From: Phenylobacterium sp.
GTDB taxonomy: Bacteria > Pseudomonadota > Alphaproteobacteria > Caulobacterales > Caulobacteraceae
Direction: 5' to 3'
DNA: 8,891 nt
NCBI GenBank assembly: GCA_028698405.1
Contig: JAQVDF010000043.1
Span: 1-8,891, forward strand
The notes beneath the pieces were generated by a model that saw only the letters and a list, made by a program, of their open reading frames with translations, ran no database searches and was not told where the DNA came from. Both the position numbers and the translations under genes were made by a program. Position 1 is the stretch's first letter. Every line of letters starts with the position of its first letter. Positions 6,161-8,891 of this stretch are shown here, one piece after another.

Positions 6161-7594
6161 ATGTCCGAGACCATCTTCGAGACGCGCGTGCCCGCGCGCC
6201 TGGATCGCCTGCCCTGGAGCCGCTTCCACTGGTTGGTGGTCTTCGCGCTCGGCGTGACCTGGATCCTGGATGGCCTGGAGGTGACCCTGGTCGGCTCGCT
6301 CTCGCCCGCCATTCGCGGTGAGGACGGGCTGGGGCTGACCGCCCAGCAGATCGGTCTGGCCGGCAGCGCCTACATCGCCGGCGCGGTTCTGGGCGCCGTG
6401 GTGTTCGGTCGGCTGACCGACCGTTTCGGCCGGCGCAAGCTGTTCACCATTACGGTGGCGGTCTACCTGATCGCGACCATCCTCACCGGCTTCTCCTGGG
6501 ACTTCCACTCCTTCCTCGTGTTCCGGTTCTTCACCGGGGCCGGGATCGGCGGCGAGTACGGAGCGGTGAACTCGGCCATCGACGAGCTGATACCCGCCAG
6601 GCGTCGCGGGCAGGTGGCGCTGGCCATCAACGGCAGCTTCTGGGTCGGCGCGGCGTTGGGCGCCATGGCCTCGGTGGTGGTGCTGGATCCAGACCTGATC
6701 GACCCGGCCCTGGGCTGGCGGCTGGCTTTCGTGATCGGCGGGATGCTGGCCCTGATCATCATCTGGATCCGCCGGTTCATTCCCGAGAGCCCCCGCTGGC
6801 TGATGACACACGGACGGCCGGAGACCGCAGAAGCCATCGTCACCGGCATCGAGGAACGCGTTGTTCGCCGGCACGGGCCCCTGACGCCGGTCGACCACCT
6901 GCCACCCATCCGGCTGGAGCGGCGAGGGCACACCCCGTGGGGCCAGATCTTCCACGCCCTGTTCCGGCGACACCCGGAGCGGACCTTCCTGGGGGTCGTG
7001 CTGATGGCCACCCAGGCCTTCTGCTACAACGCGATCTTTTTCACCTATGCCCTTATCTTGACGGATTTTTACGGGATTCCGGACTCCAACGTCGGGTGGT
7101 TCATGCTGCCCTTCGCCCTGGGCAACTTCACCGGCCCTCTGCTGCTCTGGCGGCTATTCGACACCGTGGGGCGGCGCAAGATGATCAGCCTGACCTATGC
7201 GGTGGCCGGCCTCCTGCTTTGCCTGACCGGCTGGTTGTTCAGCCAGGGGATGTTGAGCGCGGTCGCCCAGACGAGCGCCTGGACCGTGATCTTCTTCTTC
7301 GCCTCGGCGGCGGCCAGCGCCGCCTACCTGACGGTGGGCGAACTCTTCCCATTGGAGATCCGGGCCATCACCATCTCGCTGTTCTACGCCTTCGGCACCC
7401 TGCTGGGCGGGGTGGCGGGGCCCTGGCTGTTCGGCTTCCTGATCGACTCCGGCGAGCGCTCGCAGATCCTGGTCGGATACCTGATCGGGGGCGGGTTGAT
7501 GCTGTTGGCTGCAGTCGTGGAGTTGTGGCTGGGCGTCGCCGCCGAAGGTCGATCGCTGGAGGAGGTGTCGAGCCCGCTGTCGCAGGTGAAGTAG
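6161..7594 (+). CDS. Major facilitator superfamily transporter, sugar-porter/organic-acid type, substrate unknown
   Basis: A 477-residue inner-membrane secondary transporter with a 12-helix MFS layout: six hydrophobic segments, a central cytoplasmic loop (about residues 215-268), then six more. The MFS loop 2-3 signature GRLTDRFGRRK is at 83-93, and its second-half echo DTVGRRK is at 334-340. TM1 carries DGLE (37-40), an acidic pair like that of organic-acid proton symporters. RFFTGAGIGGEYG (122-134) and PESPRWL (208-214) are typical of the sugar-porter/SV2-like branch, and FPLEIRA lies in the C-half. These place it among MFS carriers for sugars, aromatic acids or other organic acids, but no motif fixes the substrate. 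Start ATG has GGGGAG five bases upstream. It is divergent from the tusA-like gene; no catabolic gene flanks it, so context does not help. Confidence 0.9.
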   Translation: MSETIFETRVPARLDRLPWSRFHWLVVFALGVTWILDGLEVTLVGSLSPAIRGEDGLGLTAQQIGLAGSAYIAGAVLGAVVFGRLTDRFGRRKLFTITVAVYLIATILTGFSWDFHSFLVFRFFTGAGIGGEYGAVNSAIDELIPARRRGQVALAINGSFWVGAALGAMASVVVLDPDLIDPALGWRLAFVIGGMLALIIIWIRRFIPESPRWLMTHGRPETAEAIVTGIEERVVRRHGPLTPVDHLPPIRLERRGHTPWGQIFHALFRRHPERTFLGVVLMATQAFCYNAIFFTYALILTDFYGIPDSNVGWFMLPFALGNFTGPLLLWRLFDTVGRRKMISLTYAVAGLLLCLTGWLFSQGMLSAVAQTSAWTVIFFFASAAASAAYLTVGELFPLEIRAITISLFYAFGTLLGGVAGPWLFGFLIDSGERSQILVGYLIGGGLMLLAAVVELWLGVAAEGRSLEEVSSPLSQVK

Positions 7595-7615
7595 GCGCGC
7601 GCTCTAGACACGGTT

Positions 7616-7654
7616 AAGGCGGTATGCACGGATGCGCCGCCGCTACGCCGCCTT
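7616..7654 (+). terminator. Possible terminator after the MFS gene
   Basis: AAGGCGG (7616-7622) is complementary to CCGCCTT (7648-7654) across 25 bases, and a shorter alternative pairs GGCGG (7618-7622) with CCGCC (7637-7641). T-rich but broken sequence follows, ending in CATTTTGG near 7671. It lies 22 bases after the MFS stop. The long loop and interrupted T-run make it a weak candidate. Confidence 0.3.
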
Positions 7655-7743
7655 CTCGTCGCATTCTGCTCATTTTGGTACGGCACGGCCCTCGCTTTGG
7701 TCCAATTTGGGCTATGACCTGACGACAACCGCGAAGCTGCGCC

Positions 7744-8891
7744 TTGACTCCCGCCGAAGCCGAACCGACAGAGCCACGCCGCGCGCCGCGAAAACCGCGC
7801 CGGATCGGTAGGTTATGGCTGATAGTTGTCGCGGCGCTGGCGATCCTGGCGCTGGTCATGGCGATCGCCTACGGGGCCCGCCGGGACCTCGCCCGCAGCG
7901 CCCTGAGCGGCTGGCTGCAGGAGCGGGGGATCGCCGCGCAGATCGACATCGAGAGCTTCGGGCCCACGAGCGCGGTGGCGCGCATCCGCGCCGGCACGCC
8001 GGGTGATCCCGAGTTCACCGTCGAACGGGCGGAAATCAACTACGGCCTGCTCGGCCTTTGGTCCGGCGACCCGTTCGTCGAGATCCGTCGCGTCAGGCTG
8101 GTGCGGCCCATCCTGCGTGGGGCCTTTCGCGACGGGAAACTCACCTTCGGCGCGCTCGATGCGCTGATCGATGAGTTCCGGAAGCGACCGCCCAGGCCCG
8201 ATGCGCGCCAGCCGCTGATCCTGGTCGAGGGCGGGCTGATCGGGCTCGACACCGAATACGGCCATGCGCGGCTGCGGGGGGACGCCCGCATCGAGGACAA
8301 CAAGCTGATGGACCTGGAGGCCCGCCTCGCGCCGGTGGCGGCCAAGGCTGGTGGCGTGGAGCTGGCCGTACGTGGCGGCGAGATCAGCCTAAAGACCCAG
8401 GGCGACCGGGTGACGTTCTCGGTCGGAGCCATCGTCGGACAGGCCAAGGGCGAGGCGCTGGAGGCCGAGGAGAGCTTCCTCCGACTGACCGGAGAAGGAC
8501 CTTATCCAGATCTCGAAAAACGTCGTGGAGACGGGGCATTGGCCCTGACTCTTACGGGCGGCGCGAGGCGACTGGAATGGGCTGGAACCGAGGTCGGCGG
8601 CGGCGAGTTCACAGCCCGTTTCAACGGCCGCGCATCCGGCTGGCTGGACGACCTGGCCATCGGCGGGCGCGGAACGCTCGAGGGGCGGGCGGAGACCGGC
8701 TCGGCAGCCGGCGCCAGCGTGCAGCGCGTCACCTTCGAGGCCGAGGCGCCGACGCTGAGCTGGACCCGCACCGGTCCCGACCGGCTGTCCGCCCAGGGCC
8801 GGCTGTCGGCGCGGATCGGCGAGATCGTGCAGGACGAGCTGCGCCTGCGCCAGGTAGCGGCGAACTTCCGTGGTTCCGCCGGCGGCGGGGT
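7744..8891 (+). CDS. YdbH-family AsmA-like intermembrane lipid-transport protein (3'-truncated by window edge)
   Basis: The first 382 residues of a gene that runs past the right edge without a stop. YdbH-family proteins are AsmA-like: an N-terminal inner-membrane anchor followed by a long beta-rich periplasmic part. In E. coli, YdbH with TamB and YhdP moves phospholipids to the outer membrane. Here a basic, Pro-rich N-tail (2-23, PRRAPRKPRR) precedes one hydrophobic segment (about 24-43). A soluble region then has ERAEINYGLLGLWSGDP and RRVRLVRPILRG (about 98-130), matching the family's N-terminal repeat, then GKLTFGALDALIDEF and an RPPRPDARQP linker. The start is TTG at 7744: the frame has a TGA at 7720-7722, and no ATG or GTG precedes the membrane segment. 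The next in-frame ATG (7858) falls inside the helix. The Shine-Dalgarno is poor. Partner genes ynbE and ydbL may lie beyond the window. Confidence 0.85.
   Translation, partial: MTPAEAEPTEPRRAPRKPRRIGRLWLIVVAALAILALVMAIAYGARRDLARSALSGWLQERGIAAQIDIESFGPTSAVARIRAGTPGDPEFTVERAEINYGLLGLWSGDPFVEIRRVRLVRPILRGAFRDGKLTFGALDALIDEFRKRPPRPDARQPLILVEGGLIGLDTEYGHARLRGDARIEDNKLMDLEARLAPVAAKAGGVELAVRGGEISLKTQGDRVTFSVGAIVGQAKGEALEAEESFLRLTGEGPYPDLEKRRGDGALALTLTGGARRLEWAGTEVGGGEFTARFNGRASGWLDDLAIGGRGTLEGRAETGSAAGASVQRVTFEAEAPTLSWTRTGPDRLSAQGRLSARIGEIVQDELRLRQVAANFRGSAGGG

Noticed and set aside
6058..6312. N-terminal extension of the tusA-like protein
   Set aside because: TusA proteins are about 80 residues; the extra part is antisense to the MFS N-terminus and has no family resemblance.
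5660..6973. 437-codon open frame on the - strand across the tusA-like and MFS genes
   Set aside because: It overlaps the tusA-like gene in another frame and most of the MFS gene in antisense; no domain is visible.
7613..7627. GTTAA at 7613-7617 as half of a CtrA site
   Set aside because: The second half-site seven bases later is absent, so there is no support for CtrA binding.
7674..7718. Three TTTGG copies and a GCTATGAC box upstream of the YdbH-family gene as a promoter
   Set aside because: GCTATGAC resembles a caulobacter -10, but the nearest -35-like TTGGTCC is only seven bases away and the TTTGG spacing is irregular, so I did not annotate it.
7813..8447. Open frames on the - strand opposite the YdbH-family gene
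   Set aside because: They are antisense shadows of the open + frame from 7744, which has a membrane anchor and family-like sequence.

Overview
The window looks like chromosomal DNA of a high-GC alphaproteobacterium, most likely of the order Caulobacterales (Caulobacter or Phenylobacterium type). The lineage call is inferred from the strong G/C third-position bias, from a PopA-like protein with two receiver domains and a GGDEF-like domain, and from the style of the YdbH-family protein at the right edge. I see no insertion sequence, phage gene, CRISPR array, tRNA or rRNA.

Layout from left to right: (1) most of mfd, the transcription-repair coupling factor, cut by the left edge, on the + strand (1-2954). 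(2) A convergent gene on the - strand (3005-4330) for a REC-REC-GGDEF protein. Its catalytic signature is destroyed (GQEVF in place of GGEEF), but its c-di-GMP inhibitory-site RxxD is intact, as in the Caulobacter cell-cycle adaptor PopA. (3) A 159-bp divergent promoter region, then a CoA-transferase-family III gene that resembles alpha-methylacyl-CoA racemase and has all four catalytic residues (4490-5623, +). (4) A structured 3' region ending in a hairpin element (5767-5810) that can fold in two ways and could terminate transcription from both sides. (5) A small TusA/SirA-type sulfur carrier gene on the - strand (5815-6057). (6) A 103-bp divergent spacer with two perfect short inverted repeats. 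(7) A 12-helix MFS transporter of unknown substrate (6161-7594, +). (8) The start of a YdbH/AsmA-like inner-membrane-anchored protein that begins with TTG at 7744 and runs off the right edge.

The genes alternate in strand and look like separate transcription units rather than one pathway. They cover DNA repair, c-di-GMP cell-cycle signalling, branched acyl-CoA metabolism, sulfur transfer, transport and envelope lipid transport. The most informative locus is the PopA-like c-di-GMP effector. I did not find a convincing undescribed multi-gene system. The less ordinary items are the effector's residue pattern, the dual-fold terminator and the paired inverted repeats between tusA-like and MFS genes. 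No gene-free stretch exceeds 300 bases.
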